Shown here: positions 62,932 to 64,000 of the stretch, piece by piece | Layout of the letters: every line of letters starts with the position of its first letter | Numbering within the stretch: the first letter of the stretch is position 1 | NCBI GenBank assembly: GCA_963734685.1 | Contig: CAVTIC010000001.1 | Span: 806,001 to 870,000, forward strand | Length of the DNA: 64,000 nucleotides | Direction of reading: 5' to 3' | From: JAOUEA01 sp963734685 | GTDB taxonomy: Bacteria; Actinomycetota; UBA4738; HRBIN12 | Notes under the pieces: generated by a model | The model's database searches: none | Told to the model about the DNA's origin: nothing | Seen by the model: the letters and a program-made list of their open reading frames with translations, nothing else | Position numbers and translations under genes: made by a program

Positions 62932-64000
62932 GGCAGCGTCCTAGCTGCCGAGCGCTGATACTCCTCGAGGTAGCGCGCCAAGAGGTCGACAGACTTCCGG
63001 GTCAGGACATGGATCAACTCTTGACCCGCCGACCGGAAGACCTCGCCGCTGTGCATCGCCGTGCCGGCCTTCGGATGTTCGACCTCGAGCCACCGCACGA
63101 AGCTCCCGAGCTCGACGGGGAAGACGCCGTCCGGGCCCCAGCTGACGTTCAGCCAGGGGAAGCTGAGATGATCGATGCTGCCCTTCCGGAATCCGATCCC
63201 GAAGGATGACTCCACCGGCGCGAGACCGTCGATCTGCCTGAGCGTGTTGTCCATCGCGTACGAGCACGAGACCTGCGTTTGACCTCCAGCTCCCACCACG
63301 TTCGATGCCTGATGACACTCGACGGCCTTGTACCGAACGCCATACAGCTGCTCTGCTTCGAACGCGAGGGCGAGCTCATCGTGGTGCAACCGCACCGCTC
63401 CCATATCAGCGTGCAGGGCGTTGTCGTACAGCAGCTGGGTTGCCACCGGCCCGTCGGCGAGCACCGACATAGCCCTCTCGGCGTCGTAGGCGTTGCGGGC
63501 CCTCATGAAACGTTCGGCGATCTTCACCATCTTGGCGGCCCTCACGAGCTCGACGTCGACGTACTCACGGCTGCGCTGCTCCCAGAGCCGGATCGACTCC
63601 TCGCCGAAACGCACCGCGCTCATAGTCTCGTCCTGGTACATCACCGCGACGTCCTCCGGGTAGTGCGCTGAGACCCATACGGCGAACGGCTCCCAGACCT
63701 GAGGCGAGAACCTCTCGGTCTCCCAGGTCTTCGCCGCTCGCACGATCGTTCCGTCACGGACGGTGAGATCGAAGTAGCTGCCGCTGTAGGGACCCAGTCC
63801 GAGCTCGTCGGACCAGATGGTGTGGAACTCGAACGCGCAACGGATCGTCGTGCCGGCGGCTGAGCTGTCCCGTTCCTCGCAGGGGTCGAGCATCTGCTTG
63901 TAGCCCTGGGCTTCGAGCAAGGAGACGAGGAGTCGGAATCCGTCCCTGGTTCCCTCCACACCGTGGGCGTTCACCGATCCCACCAGCTCCGAGATGTCGG
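62928..64000 (-). CDS. Tandem NTF2/SnoaL-like protein, N-terminus outside window
   Basis: The frame is open to the window end. The visible 356 residues contain two SnoaL/NTF2-like alpha+beta domains. The first has FEFHTIWSDELG and GSYFDLTVRDGTIVRAAKTWE; the second has AERAMSVLADG and FGIGFRKGSI. The fold binds small molecules or serves as an enzyme scaffold. I do not recognise a specific family. ATGA overlap with the zinc-ribbon gene shows a shared operon. Confidence 0.6.
   Translation of the reverse strand, partial: DISELVGSVNAHGVEGTRDGFRLLVSLLEAQGYKQMLDPCEERDSSAAGTTIRCAFEFHTIWSDELGLGPYSGSYFDLTVRDGTIVRAAKTWETERFSPQVWEPFAVWVSAHYPEDVAVMYQDETMSAVRFGEESIRLWEQRSREYVDVELVRAAKMVKIAERFMRARNAYDAERAMSVLADGPVATQLLYDNALHADMGAVRLHHDELALAFEAEQLYGVRYKAVECHQASNVVGAGGQTQVSCSYAMDNTLRQIDGLAPVESSFGIGFRKGSIDHLSFPWLNVSWGPDGVFPVELGSFVRWLEVEHPKAGTAMHSGEVFRSAGQELIHVLTRKSVDLLARYLEEYQRSAARTLP

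Noticed and set aside
1..64000. CRISPR array, rRNA genes, insertion sequences, replication origin.
   Set aside because: No regularly spaced repeats, transposase, integrase, cas gene, rRNA-like segment or DnaA-box cluster was recognised.

Overview
The window is GC-rich DNA from a bacterial chromosome, most probably a deep-branching member of the Actinomycetota (Acidimicrobiia- or Thermoleophilia-like; the class cannot be fixed from this sequence alone). Four things point there. Haem is made by the coproporphyrin-dependent route of Gram-positive bacteria (ferrochelatase, FAD oxidase and HemQ in one operon). A perfect actinobacterial-type LexA box lies over a helicase start codon. Many genes look leaderless, with a TAnnnT -10 element 6-10 nt before an ATG or GTG. 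The window also carries a class III cyclase/NB-ARC protein and a kinase/nSTAND/WD40 protein.

Layout. 0-9 kb: end of an aldonolactone oxidase-like gene, an APH-family kinase-like gene, a GNAT, a conserved unknown, a Ser/Thr kinase, an ABC-2 exporter, and DUF4446-bactofilin-serS. 9-16.6 kb: accessory and damaged genes, namely a broken seven-PAS gene, a LamG/Ca-repeat secreted protein, a GDPD, two decayed conserved unknowns, a small secreted protein in a lower-GC patch, and tRNA-Ser(UGA). 16.8-25 kb: Tat-exported M14 peptidase, DJ-1/PfpI, the operon hemE-hemH(cpfC)-hemG(cgoX)-hemQ(chdC), and PPK2. 25-32.7 kb: GntR/membrane protein pair, hemolysin III, HAD, UvrD-like helicase with an SOS box, TolB-like propeller, two CDGSH genes, msrA. 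32.7-41 kb: broken YihY, zinc-ribbon membrane protein, phytoene-desaturase-like oxidoreductase, SulP transporter, NAD-dependent epimerase and a divergent TetR with twin operators. 41-47 kb: hemL, a four-cysteine miniprotein, and the overlapping operon hemA-hemC-hemD-hemB-META lipoprotein. 47-52.4 kb: S58 peptidase, FAD oxidoreductase, tRNA-Ser(GCU), arylsulfatase, a tRNA-like relic. 52.5-64 kb: a signalling island with the cyclase/NB-ARC/TPR protein, the kinase/nSTAND/WD40 protein, a beta-lactamase-fold lipoprotein, and two related zinc-ribbon genes, one of them a remnant.

How the genes work together. The two hem clusters give every enzyme from glutamyl-tRNA to haem b except the general glutamyl-tRNA synthetase. 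The two large signalling proteins at 52-60 kb are transcribed divergently and are flanked by paralogous zinc-ribbon genes, so they look like one accessory module.

Reading caution. Single-base frameshifts are unusually common, and one lies in hemA. In hemA, the SulP gene, the second CDGSH gene and a secreted-protein gene, the length from start to stop is a multiple of three plus one, so dropping one base restores the frame. Assembly indels are therefore the likely cause for these genes. The PAS, YihY and 14.7-15.7 kb loci carry several lesions each and may be real pseudogenes.
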